Source: Rusavskia elegans (taxonomy: Eukaryota; Ascomycota; Lecanoromycetes; Teloschistales; Teloschistaceae). From it: a stretch of DNA of 64,000 nt. How positions within the stretch are numbered: position 1 is the stretch's first letter; each line of letters begins with the position of its first letter. A program made the translations under genes and the position numbers. Shown in pieces: positions 37,559 to 49,323 of the stretch. A model generated the notes under the pieces. It searched no databases. It was not told where the DNA came from and saw nothing but the letters and a program-made list of their open reading frames with translations. Location of the stretch: positions 173,871 through 237,870 of the forward strand of contig SAUG01000113.1 of assembly GCA_011316305.1 (NCBI GenBank), read 5' to 3'.

Positions 37559-40500
37559 TTTCTACTACTAACTAACGCTTTTATAGTAATAAAATTAATA
37601 AACTCGACGAATATTATAGAAATTATAATAAATTCGAAAACTAGCTCGTATAATTAGATATATATTTTATATTCTATTCTATATCCGAAGAAAAAAAAAC
37701 GCTTTTTATCGTATTTTATTTATAAAAACGAGTTTAGTACTAGATAAAATCCTTCCTTCGCTAATATATAGATAATAAAAAAAATCGTAAACGTATTTTT
37801 ATATAGTTTATAAAATTTAAAAAAGCTATTTATAAAATCTTTAGAATTTTAAATAAAATTCTAACTATTAAATATTTTATTTAATACTTTTAATAAAAGA
37901 ATATAATATTTAACTACGCCGTATAATTTAAAAAATAGGTACTATTAATAGAGTAGAATAATAACGTTCTATACGTAATATTTAGACGAGAATTTAAAAA
38001 ATAAATAAAGAACGAATTTATATATAATAGTCGAGTATATAATATACTATATAATCTAATCGAGATATCTATCGACTTTAATAATAAACTATATAAAAGA
38101 GATATAGAAAAACGCTATAATAGCGGACTATAAAATAATACGGGACGTTATCCGGAACGAGTCTATAGAAGACTATAGCTAGATAAAAAAATCGGAAATA
38201 GCTACTACGAACCTATACTAATAGAGATAGATTCTATATAATAGCGATATAAAGGGAAAAATTCTAGAAATAATAAAAAAAATAAGAATTCTAAAATATA
38301 CTATAATTATAGTAAACTAGACTACTTTACGAAAGAGTATCGGTTAAACCAAATATAATAACGACAGTTTAACGCTACGCTAAAGAAATCTAAAAACTAG
38401 TAAAAAATAATTTTAGAAGATAATAATAATAGTTTTAAACCCTAGAAAACTAGTTTAAATAGAGAATTTATATTTATAAAGAACGATAAAATACTATAAA
38501 AAGCTATAATAAATAATATTTCGTTATAAATACTAATAAAATCTATTAAAAGGAGAGCCGTCTCTAAATAGAAGATTATAATAATAGAAAACGTTAAATC
38601 AATATACCTTTAGACCCTTTATAATAAAGAACTAGTAAAAGAGATATTTATAGTAATATATAAAGAATTTAAAAATATTTATAAAATATATTTTAACGAC
38701 GAATACCTAAAAGACGATTAGTAAAATAAAAAAATAAATAGTATTATTAATATAATAGAAAGAAAACTCGAAAGTAATACTTCTAGAAATAAAATTATTT
38801 CTAACCGATATTATAACGGAAAAACGTAATAATAGAAAATTAATATATACTTTTTGATTAGACTGTCTACTATAATAATAATTATAGAATTTATAAATCG
38901 GAAAAAAAAAGAGCCGGATAGTATCTATCGAAACTATACCGACGCGCTTTTATAATATCTATTAAAGTCGGAAAATATAATATTTATAACTATTCCGGAT
39001 ATAATATATATAGTAGATACGAATACTAGAAAAAATAATAAAAAAAAAATAGAACCTTTAATTAAAAATTCCATAGATATATTTTATAAATAGATTATAA
39101 AAATAAAAAATATAATAACGTAATCGATAATTTAAAAAAAAGTTAAAATCTTATAATAACGGATATATTATAAATATATAAGTTTTTAGCCCGGAAAAAA
39201 TAACTAAATTTAGCTAGCAATATATATATATTTAAAAAGTAAATAATCGTCGAAACTAATAATAGATTATAAAAGATTAAAGTATTTATCGATTTAGACG
39301 TAACCGGAAATTTTATATTAAAGGATTTAGCTAGAAGGAAAAGATTTCTTTAAATTAAAAAAAAGAATCTATATAATTTAATAGTTATCGATAGAAATAA
39401 AATATTAAATAGAAATAGAAGAATTATAGAAGAAATAATACTATTTTAAATAATAATTAATTAGTACTAGAAAGAAATTTAGTTCGATATTATTTATATA
39501 GCTAGCTACGAAATCGTATTTAAAATTTTTTAATTAAAAGATTATAATCTAGTAATAGATTAGGAAAAAAAAAATTTAGTTTTAAATAATATTTTTATAT
39601 AGAAAATATCTAGTCTATATTAGAGTAGAAATTTTAAATAGATAAAAAATAGAATATAAAACGCGAATTTATAGTTTTAAAAAAAGATAACTAAAAACTA
39701 ATTAGATCCGATTTATTAAATACCGGTAGAAATTAGCTAAATTAATAAAATAAAACTAGAAAAAAAAATTATAAATCTTTCTAGAATTCTATACTATTTA
39801 ATAAAAAGTTAATAGAAAATCTATTAAAAAGAGTTCTAGGTAAATATAAAAATTAGATAAATTTATTTCGGAAAAAAGTAACTATAAAAATATTATTTAA
39901 ATATTAATTATAGAATTATATTATTTTATTTAAACTAGATAAATAATCTATATTTAGATCTATCTATCTATTATCTTCGACGGAATTTAAAATATTTTAT
40001 AAATATCTAGACGAAAATATAAAAAAGAAATTTATTAGGAAATTTTAATTATTAATAGGATATCCGATCCTCTTTATATTTAAAAAGAACGGAATATTCC
40101 GTCTATATATCGACTATTAGAAGCTAAACGATATTATTATTAAAAACCGATATCTACTACTAAATATTAGTAAACTTTAAAATAGATTTTCTAAAATATA
40201 ATATTTTATAAAATTTAATCTTCGAAGAATATATAATTTTATATAGATAAAAGCCGGGAAAAAATAGAAAATAACTTTCCGAATAGAATACGATTATTAT
40301 AAATATATAATTATATTATTTGAATTTACGAACGTTCCGGTAATCTATTAGAATATAATTAATAATATATTTAGAAAAGATCTAGATATTTTTATTATTA
40401 CCTACTTCGATAATATTCTAATATTTTCTAAAATATTTAAAGAATATAAAAAATATATTAGTAAAGTTTTTAAATATCTAGAAAGGAAAGATTTACGCTT

Positions 40501-40852
40501 TAAACTAAAAAAATATAAATTCTATAAAAAAGAAATCGATTTTCTAAAATTTATTATTAAATATAATAGATTACGTATCGATTCTAATAAACTAAAAGCT
40601 ATTATAGAATAGAAAATACTAATAAATATTAAAAAAATATAAAACTTTTTTAGATTTATAAACTATAATTAAAAGTTTATAAAAAATTATTTTAAAAAAA
40701 CTTTCGCTTTTATAGCTTTAATAAAAGATACTATCGAATAGTATTAGAAAAAAAGAAAATAATAAATATTTAAAGATTTTAAAAGAAAATATATAAAAGA
40801 CCTAGTATTTAAAATATTTAATTAAAAGAAATTATTATAAATAGAAAATATA

Positions 40853-41454
40853 TCAGCGAATTCCAAAATAGATTTTCAGATTAGACCGGCTGACAGCCAT
40901 CTCAATCTAAATAATCCAAAAATCCAAATAATTCAAAAAGTAGATTTTCGATAGATTGGAGCTCTAATAGTATCTATAGTACGAAAATCTGCTTAATAAA
41001 TAGCCTAAAATAGAGTCTATATATAAACTAAAAATAAATCTATATAATTTAAATCGAAAATAAAATTTAGCGGCCGCCGCTAAAAGCGGGAATAATAGAA
41101 ATCGAATATCTATTTAATAAACTACGCTAGACCTAATCTAGTTAGATTCTAGTAAGGAAACCTAATATTTTCGATCTAGACGAAGCTAGCCTAGCGTTAT
41201 ATATAGGCGTATATAGGCCTACTAGCTACTAATAAGGATTTAAACGAGTTTAAAATCGAATCTCTAAATTTTCTTAGCCGTTTTAGCTGTTTAGCCGTCT
41301 TAGCCGTTTTAGCCGCGCAGCTACGCAGCTTCGGGTATACCCGAAACCGGCTAATAAGTCGCTTATAAGCCGGTTTTAGCCGTACCGGCTAAAAATCGGC
41401 TAAGACGGCTAAGACGGCTAAAACCGACTTTAAGCCGGTTTTGAGAAATGCTGA
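40853..41454. mobile_element. 602-bp DNA MITE inserted in the RNase H region of D
   Basis: Starts TCAGCGAATTCC and ends AAATGCTGA, so the termini are short inverted repeats (TCAGC). It is flanked by TATA on each side, and removing the insert plus one TATA restores the RNase H reading frame of D. The insert keeps CpA and TpG and has normal GC content, so it arrived after D was RIP-mutated. The left end includes GATTTTCAGATTAGACCGGC; the right third is a GC-rich set of inverted short repeats. No ORF. Confidence 0.75.
41277..41442. repeat. Inverted TTAGCCGT minisatellite in the MITE
   Basis: Copies of cttagccgt/gttttagccg on the left half are mirrored by cggctaaga/cggctaaaac on the right half around cgggtatacccg. 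The strand could fold into a long imperfect hairpin. Confidence 0.65.
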
Positions 41455-44235
41455 TATAAATTTATTAAATCTAGCTATAGATATATATCTTCTATAAAAG
41501 TATAATAGCAAATAGTATCCGATAGTATATATATTAAAGAAATTATCGCTAGTAAAATAGAATTACGATATCTATAATAAAAAACTACTAGCTATAGTAG
41601 TAGTACTAGAATAGTAGAAAGTATACGCCGAAAAATTATTAGAATTAATAATTTTTATAGATTATAAAAATCTTCTATACTTTATAATAATAAAATAACT
41701 TAATAGAAAATAAATATAATGGTTTAAACTCTTCGGTTAATATAAATTTAAAATATATTATATTTTAGATAAAGAAAATAGAAAAATAGATATTTTAAAT
41801 CGAAGAAATAATTATATAAAAATAAAAGATGTTTTTAATAATAGTATCTTTAAAATTAATAAAAATAGATTACTATTAATAAATTAATATAAACTAAATA
41901 TAATATTATATATATTCAAAAACGATTAAAAATAGTTTTCTATTAAAAAAAAAAACTAAAAATATTAGATAATTAAATCGATAAATATATTAAAAAGTAC
42001 TATAATAAAATACTATAAAAATACCTAGGCGTAATAAAAATAATATAACTTTTACGATAGTATTACTAGTTTTCTAATATAAAGTAATATATCGAAGTAT
42101 ATATTAAAAAATATTTTAGTTATTAATAAAATAAATATATTATATATATTCGTTATAGAAAGATTTAATATTAGAAACTACCGGATTTATTATAGAAAGA
42201 AATTATATTAGATTTTATTATTAAATTTCTAAATTCGAAAGACCCGATAATAAATATAAAATACGATTTAGTATTTAATATAATAGATAGATTTATAAAA
42301 TATATCTATATAATTCTATTTTAAAAAGACTTTATAGTAGAATAACTCGGATTTATTATTTTAGATCGATTATTTCGATACTATAGACTACCGGAAGTAT
42401 TAATAAATAATAGAAATAAATTTTTTACTTCGAACTATTAGAAAACCCTTATTTTTCTATTTAATATAAAGTTAAAAATATTAATAGCTTTCTATCCGAT
42501 AATAGATAGATAGATAGAATATATTTATCAGATTTTAGAATATTATCTAAGATATTATATTAATAACGTCTAGAATAATTAGATTTTATTTTTATTAATA
42601 GTACAATTAGTATTTAATATAAAAGAGTTAAATACGATAAAAAAATACCGTTCTATATCGATAATAGAAAAAATCCGAATTTATTTAAATAACCGCTATT
42701 ATATATATTAGCGGAATTAGTAATCTAAAAAGTCGATATTTAGAAAAAAATCTATAGAAATATTCTAAAGATATAGAAATATTTAGGTAATTACTAAAAT
42801 AAGAAATAAAAAATAGTACTTTAATTAAAAATAGAAAATAAAGTATATTTTTTTATAAAGAATCTAAAAATAAAAATTCCAAATAAAAAACTTAACTATA
42901 TTAAAATCGGACTATTTTTAATTAAAAAAATTAAAGGACTTTAGAATTTTAAATTTAATTTATCTAAAGACGTTATATTATATTCGATATTCTATATTTT
43001 TTTTTTAGAACTAGCCGATTTCGAAACGCCTTTATAATAGATATTTAACTTCGAAATATAAAAGGAAAATATCTTTATAGTCGATAAAATCCTATAATAA
43101 AAGGGTTAGAATTATCTAATTAAATAGAAAGATTATTCTATTTCGAAAAATATTTAGAAATTTAAAAAATATTTAGTAAACTACTAGAAGATTCTATAAT
43201 AGTTTTATTAAAAAAAGCTAAAAATATTATTAACTAGCCGAAATCGCTAGATAGAATAATCTATTCGGAAGCTATATCGATAAAAAAATTTAAATCGATA
43301 GACGAAAGCGGATCTACGGAAACCTTTTTTTATTCTAACTTTTTAATATTTTATAGCTTTTTATTAACTATAATACGCTGTTTTTCTTTAATATAATTTA
43401 ATTAATAAAATAGATATTATTACTTCGTATATACTTTATATAATTCCCTTTTTAACTTTTTACGTTTATTTTTAAGACGACGTTACTATATAGTATCTAA
43501 TAAAATAAAATTATAAAAGTAAATTTATTTTATATAACTAATATACTTTTCGGAACCTTCGCTAATATAATAGAGTTTTCCCGACTAGAAATAATTCCGA
43601 TAAAAACGTATAGTTAATATACCGATATCTAATAATAGGATTTTTTTATAATAATCTTTAGTTAATAATCTTTTCTTTTTACCTATAAGAAAGAAGGATA
43701 GAAGGTTTTTTTAAAATAAAAAATCTAAAGAAAGAACCTAGTATTATAAATACAGGCGGCGTACTTTAAAAAACGCGGTAGTATTTAGTATAATACTAGA
43801 TTTTCTATTAAATTTCGATAGGCAGGAATATATAGGATAGCTAAATATTAATACTAAAGAATATTTTATTAATTTTAATATATAAATACTATAAATACTT
43901 TAATTTCAGTAGTTTTAGTAAATAAATACTATAAGTACTTTAATTTTAGTAGTTTTAGTAAGTAAATACCCTAAAATTGAACTATTTTAGTTATATTAAT
44001 CAATAAATAATCTAAATAGTAGAGAATTTTATTTATTTATATAAATTTCGAACTCGATATTTTTATAGCTCGTATTTTATTTATTAGTTATTGCTATATA
44101 CTACTCTAGTAAATAACTGATTTATTTTTAATTAAATTTAAATAATTACTCGTTATATCTCCGTTTATTGATATACTAATAAATCTAACCAATCTTTGAA
44201 AATACCAGATCTTTCAGATAGCCTATAACAAAAAA

Positions 44236-47200
44236 ATTATTAAAAGTTTTTAATAATAATTATAAAGTTTTTTTTCCAGATTATATCGATAAATAATCGC
44301 TATTATCTTCTACTATCTTTATTTTAATATATTATAGTAATAAATATCTCTTTTATAATCGGCTACCATTTTTTAGAATATAAAAAATAAAAAGATTACA
44401 AATAGTTTTTAAAGGAATTTAGTTCGTTTTTAACGGAATAAAATATTTCTAATCTCTATATAACCGTTATCGATAAAGAATTCGGTTTTAATAATATTTT
44501 AGATACGATTTTTCTTTAATCGAAAATCTATATTTATATCTAATATTATAAAATAGATTTTAAAATAAAAATTAAAAAAGAATATCTATTTATATTATTC
44601 GTAGAAAGGTAATATTTTAAAAACTAGCCGAATTCGTTCTATTAATAATACTAACGAGTCCAAAATATTGTTTTCTATACTTTAATAAAGTAATAATATT
44701 ATAACTTTTATTAAATATTTAAAGACGAATATTCAAAAAAAAATTCTAAAATTAATTAATTATATCTACGATATCTAGTTCTTGATTTATACTAATGTAT
44801 TTACTTCTACAATATTAATCGTTTTATATACTAAAAAATTAATATAATTAGTCGAATAAACATCGACTATATAATATAAAAATACCGTTTGTTATCTTTT
44901 GAATATAATTTAAAAGCCGTTATAAACTAGTTTTTTTATTTTATTAAAAATTAAATTAGAAACTATAAAGTCGCTATTAATAAAAAGAAAAATTATCGCG
45001 ATTTTCATTATTATATTACTTTATTTTCGATTATTATCTTTTAAATTACGCTATATTCTTTTAAAAAAATATATAAATAATACGAAATAGATAAAATAAA
45101 ACGATAATATCGAAGCATTTTACCAAATTATAGAATTTTTAAACAAATGTAAAATTGATTACATAATTCAAAGTATAGAAAATATTACTATTATTTATTT
45201 AAAAAATATTAACTAATATTAGATTTGTAATTTTCGAAAATTTTATCGGAAAAACTTTTTATAGTTTAATTATAATAGAATTAAAAATGGTTTTAATAAC
45301 TTCGACGGCGATTTTATAATTAATTGTTTATTATATCAACAAATATATAATCCGTTTATAGTATTTTAAAATGAAAAAAACGTTCAGAATCGATCGAACC
45401 GGTTTGAACAAGATTATCTTATTTAGTAAACAGAGAAATTTTGATATATTCTAAAAACGTCTATTTTATCTATATTTAGAATTATAAAATTAAACTTTTT
45501 AAAGTTTAGTATCCGTTAGTTTCCGTTTAATAACGGGAAGCTTCTAGTTTACAAACTAGCCACGCTAGCGTTCTATAAATAGGATTTTTATAATCTACGT
45601 TAATAGTTTACTAGTATCGATATATTATAGAATACCAGTAGCTCTACTAGATAGAAGGATTTAGAATTTTTAAAAGATTTTTTTTTAAAATTTCAAAACT
45701 CGTTTAAAGCGTTTAAAGCGCTTATAAGCGCTTATAAACCAAAATCTTGCTCGTAGACGTTTATAAATAAAAGGCTTGTTCACGAGCGCTTTTATAACGC
45801 GCTAGACAGAATATAGGATCAGATCCGCTTATCAATTCAAATCTATTTAATTAATTTTAAACGGGGTCGATACTTTTGCTGATGTACTTTAAATTATTAA
45901 ACTTCGAATTAAATCAAATAAAAAAGAAAAAAAATTTATTACTATAAAATATCAATAAACTATAGAAAACAATATTCGAAAATTATTTTCTTTATTCGAA
46001 ATTATTAAAGCGAAAATTAATTTAAAAAATCGAAACCGAAATCGAAATAGTAAAAAAAAAATCGGGAATAATAGAGAGAAAAAAATACTTTAAAACGAAT
46101 TTCTTCTAATATTTATTACATCGGCGATATTATATATATTCGATTGTTTTCTACTTATTTTATAATCTTTTTGGTAAATTTAACGACTAGCGATAAAAAA
46201 TGAAATAAATATAAATAATATTTTATTATATTATATATATAATTACTAATAATTTCCAACGATAAACTTTTGATTATATTTATTTAAATATTTAAATTTC
46301 TTTTTCTCTTTTATACATTTTCGCTAGATCTATTTAAATCGTTAAATCTCTATTTATTCGACTATAATCTATTCGATAATCTTTTGATAATCAATTTTAA
46401 ATCTAGTATATAATTTTTTAATCTTTTATTTATTAATTTTTTCTTTATAGTAATTTTTCTTTCTATATTTTTCTATTATAAACTTCTTCGATCTTTTATT
46501 ATAGTAGTATTATCTATATATATAAAGGGTAAAAAAATAAAATTATCGATGACGAAAATACGAATACTAGAAAAAGAAATAAAAAAATCGAAAAAAAAAA
46601 TCGAACGAACGCAGGCTTTAAAAAAAAAAGCGGGAAATAAAAGAAAAAAGAAATAGAAATTTTATATTAGATATACTGTAGCAAATTTTTATAAAAAAAA
46701 AAATTTAAAATTTTTTTTAGAAAATATTTAGACGATAAAAAATAAATTTAATAATTTAATTAATTTATTTTGTTTTTAATATTCGATAAATTAATAATAT
46801 ATTAATATTAATTATATATATCGACAACGTCAGCGGCGATAGCGTTTTAGATAATAAAATTTAATCGACGAATGATTTGATATCGTATATATAATTAGAT
46901 AAAAAGTTTGTATATAGATTTTTAATAGTAGAATTTTTCTATATATCGAAACGAATTATTAACGATCGGTATTATTCGATTTACATAATTTTTATATTAT
47001 AGATTTTTTATAATATAATTATTTAGATATATTGATTTTTTATTGGCATTTCTAGAATTTTAATAATAACGTTAAAATTATTTAATATACGATTATAATA
47101 TAACAAAATAATAGTAAAATATCCGAAATATATTATAAAATTGAAATCTAATTTTGTATAACTATTAAACTAATCGTCGAATCGGATTTCGAATCTAAAT

Positions 47201-47708
47201 AAACTAATCCGATCCGATTCGAATCGAATTAAAAAATAGTCCGATCCGATCCGATTCGATTTCGATTTAATCTATTAAAACAATTAAATTCTAGTATAAA
47301 AATATAATTTTAATATAAAAGTTATATCTATTTATTTAAAAAACTTCAAGTCAATTAATTACGCTAGCTAGAAAAGTCCTAGTCTGATTAAATATATTAT
47401 TTAAATATATTACTTTTATATAAAATTAAATAATCGATTGATTATAATATTATATTATATATAGAAGGTTTTATAAATTAGATCGGATTTCCATCGGTTT
47501 TTATTCTATAATTCGATTCGACTTTCGGTTCTAATATTATCTAGAAACCGATCCGAACCGCGAACCGACTCGTTAAAATTCGGGTCGGGTTCCCGAAGTA
47601 CCGACGAGAATCCGACCCGAAGTAGCCAGTCTAATAACTACCTTACTAGCGAGATCGTCGGCGTATATATATATAGTACCTGCCGCGCGGTAGTATTATT
47701 ACTAAGGA
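44236..47708. other. AT-rich sequence between D and the right TIR
   Basis: Mostly RIP-degraded. Three items stand out. 45530-45900 is a patch with better GC and retained CpA, holding gtttaaagcg/gcttataagc repeats. 46745-46810 resembles one arm of the 22489-22888 MITE. 47160-47630 is rich in CCGATCCGATTCG-type short repeats. No gene recognised. Confidence 0.45.
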
Positions 47709-47758
47709 CTTAGGGTGGGCACGCGCAGATATGTTGGGGGGCACGGTTAGAAGGCTCC
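47709..47758 (-). repeat. Right terminal inverted repeat of the 27.4-kb element
   Basis: Read on the minus strand from 47758 it begins GGAGCCTTCTAACCGTGC and matches 20380-20422 at 42 of 43 positions. Confidence 0.8.
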
Positions 47759-47766
47759 AAACTGAT
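47759..47766. repeat. Right 8-bp target-site duplication AAACTGAT
   Basis: Same octamer as 20372-20379. The predicted empty site joins 20379 directly to 47767. Confidence 0.85.
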
Positions 47767-47950
47767 TCCGTTTACAGAAACTGTAACAATCCGTCTCATC
47801 GTAGGCGAGACCGAGTACGAATAACACACTACGTAACAGCTCATGCCTGTATGAAGAAGAGTTGCATCAATGCGTCGAAAACAACGATTTTCTTTTGCCA
47901 TCAGGTCTGGTGTAAGGTAAATAAGTTCGAGGTTGTACATATCGGGGAGC

Positions 47951-48599
47951 TGTTGCACACCACCGGTGGATAATCCTCCTCCATGGATCTATGTCTCCTT
48001 CCATGGATGACACTGCCATCGATGGAGGTACCCTATAGAGGAATCCACCAGCGAAGGTACCTCTATCCATAGAGGGTACACCTTAGATAACGTCAAGTAG
48101 TAAGGTTTTTCTTCGTATACTCATTTATTCTAGAGTACTATATAAATAATTACTCCTTAGCCTTACGCCTCTCTCTCTGCTGCCTCGTAAGCGGAGTTTT
48201 AAGCTCCCTACTATCCATATCGTTATCGTCGCTGTCGCCGTCGCCGCCGTCGCCGCCTTCCCCAGCGGTACCACCGCCTGCAATCTCCTCCCCAAGGACC
48301 CAAGCCCATCCCTTAGCCTTTCTACCTACCTATTCCGCTCCCTCCGCAATTTGTCGACGTTTGGTAAGAGGGGAAGGAGAAGCACTGTAATATCATCCAT
48401 CGACGGCGTGGTTTTATCTATCGATGGCGTGCTTCTTCTATGGATCGCGGCGGCCTTATTGGTAGATTCCTCTATAGGGCGCCTCTATCGACGGCGGCGT
48501 TATCTATAGAAGAAAACCTTCCTCCACCGGCGAAGATACGCTATCCATCGAAGGAGGCGTTGTTCCATGGATGAGGAAATCCACCCCTGGTATGCAACA
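47951..48599. mobile_element. 649-bp TIR element with a degenerate ORF end
   Basis: Ends are inverted: TGTTGCACACCACCGGTGGA at the left and, on the minus strand, TGTTGCATACCAGGGGTGGA at the right. Both arms carry repeated CCATGGAT/CCATCGATGG blocks. GAGC flanks both sides (47947-47950, 48600-48603), a possible 4-bp target duplication. On the minus strand 48395-48155 reads as the end of a coding region with a Gly/Asp-rich stretch and the terminus TRQQRERRKAKE, broken by one stop. It looks like an internal-deletion derivative of a larger transposon. Not RIP-saturated. Confidence 0.6.
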
Positions 48600-48603
48600 G
48601 AGC

Positions 48604-49116
48604 TAAGACGTCGATATATCAACCTTCGGTCTTGACTCCCCATTGGCCCACGTAATCTTAGATAGCGACAATTCTCAATGATTGATCCGGGGCATATTAT
48701 ATGAATAATCGGACGGTTACATAGATGACCAAGCTATACCACAACGACTAGGGCAACGCTCCCTCCCTGACTATCCATCACTCCAGAAGATTCATGTCAA
48801 GGATGCGAAGCGACCGGAAACCGGAGAAGAAGTCAAGCCAGAGACCAAATCCATCGTTGCACTGATAGACCCGAACACGGCCTTCCTTCCGTCAGGTCGG
48901 TGTAATCGTCTGGCGACAGACGCAGTTGTTGCTGCAAGAGCCCCTCTCATAGCTGTTCTGCATTTTCCAGACTGGGCCTGCGCCAGTGCAGATGATCTAT
49001 GAATGGGAAATCCTCTGTCAGCCATACCCATTTTCTGAACACATAAAGTTCGACGTAAAGAATACTGGTACCGGTGGATGAGGTGGGTCGATCCGCAGAG
49101 GGCAAGGGAGGAAAAT
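48604..49116. other. Intergenic sequence, no confident gene
   Basis: Normal base composition. Overlapping minus-strand ORFs exist, but only as possible 3' continuation of the small secreted-protein gene next to it. Confidence 0.4.
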
Positions 49117-49323
49117 TTACGACTGCGCGATCGTTCGCAGAGCAACTGGTTTTTCCCTTCTGGGCCGGACCGCAGCCGCTCCCAATGGATGCTTTCCTCC
49201 AATGCACTGGGCGCGGTCGTACAGCTCGGGGATCACCTCTGGGATCGCTTCAGGCAAAGCGAGGGCGGGGCTAACGGCCATCATAAGGGCGACGAGGACG
49301 GAGAGGAGGGTCTGGAGTTGCAT
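49117..49323 (-). CDS. Small secreted protein, 5' part (gene model incomplete or broken)
   Basis: 68-codon ORF starting with a clear signal peptide (MQLQTLLSVLVALMMAVSPALA), then acidic ELYDRAQC. The more natural continuation, with three cysteines in a short GC-x9-SC-like stretch, lies in the next frame (minus, about 49190-49120), and the present frame becomes Arg-rich and ends. Either a very short intron, a single-base frameshift or a sequencing error separates them. I do not recognise the family and give no function; small cysteine-rich secreted proteins are common in moulds. It lies about 1.5 kb from the right end of the large element. Confidence 0.45.
   Translation of the reverse strand: MQLQTLLSVLVALMMAVSPALALPEAIPEVIPELYDRAQCIGGKHPLGAAAVRPRREKPVALRTIAQS

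Larger units (their letters stand above)
37564..43300 (+). pseudogene. gag-pol-chromodomain remnant of element D
   Basis: Read through RIP stops: a gag zinc knuckle (YYNYSKLDYFTKEYR, about 38299-38343); reverse transcriptase with KKNGIFRLYIDY (near 40085) and the catalytic box as YFDNILIFS (near 40415); RNase H KKLLAIVVVLE (near 41590), interrupted at 40853-41454 by a MITE; integrase core YDLVFNI-DRFIKYIYII (near 42264) and FYPITDRQ-EYIYQILEYYLRYYIN (near 42490-42565); and a chromodomain-like YLIK-KDYSISKNI (about 43110-43150). Trp codons have become stops and Cys codons Tyr. Chromodomains steer integration to H3K9-methylated chromatin in this clade. Confidence 0.8.
33624..44230 (+). mobile_element. 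Element D: Ty3/Gypsy chromovirus, nearly full length, RIP-mutated
   Basis: LTRs 33624-34073 and 43743-44230, starting TGTTATAAACACAGG (left) and its RIP form (right), ending CTATAATA or CTATAACA; flanks are AAAAA on both sides. Subtracting element C leaves about 7.3 kb (about 6.7 kb without the 602-bp MITE), a normal chromovirus size. Order gag - RT - RNase H - integrase - chromodomain is readable through stops, in the plus sense. Present span includes two later insertions: C (34220-37558) and a DNA MITE (40853-41454). Confidence 0.85.
20560..47640. other. AT-rich block with RIP signature
   Basis: Over about 27 kb nearly every CpA/TpG has become TpA, while CpG, CpC and GpC remain common (for example many ccg, cga, tcg triplets). 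This is the pattern of repeat-induced point mutation, which targets CpA in duplicated DNA during the sexual cycle of Pezizomycotina. Stop codons fill every frame, and protein remnants show Trp to stop and Cys to Tyr changes. Such regions are usually silent heterochromatin. Confidence 0.9.
20380..47758. mobile_element. 27.4-kb TIR-bounded composite element, RIP-mutated
   Basis: The whole AT-rich block lies between inverted repeats that read GGAGCCTTCTAACCGTGC inward from both ends (20380 rightwards; 47758 leftwards on the minus strand). They match at 42 of the first 43 positions, the one difference being G/A of the RIP type. Both ends are flanked by AAACTGAT. An 8-bp target duplication with TIRs is the habit of cut-and-paste DNA transposons such as hAT, and also of the KDZ group; I cannot tell which. 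No transposase is readable. Much of the present length comes from nested retroelements listed separately, and roughly 8-9 kb remains that could descend from the founder element. It may have moved as a giant element or grown in place; growth in place is the simpler reading. Confidence 0.78.

Noticed and set aside
20380..47758. Centromere
   Set aside because: AT-rich and chromovirus-bearing, but only 27 kb with exact TIR/TSD borders next to genes; an insertion explains it better. CENP-A ChIP would be needed to claim more.
20380..47758. Starship-type giant element
   Set aside because: No tyrosine-recombinase (DUF3435) captain gene or cargo genes are readable, and long TIRs with an 8-bp TSD are not the Starship pattern.
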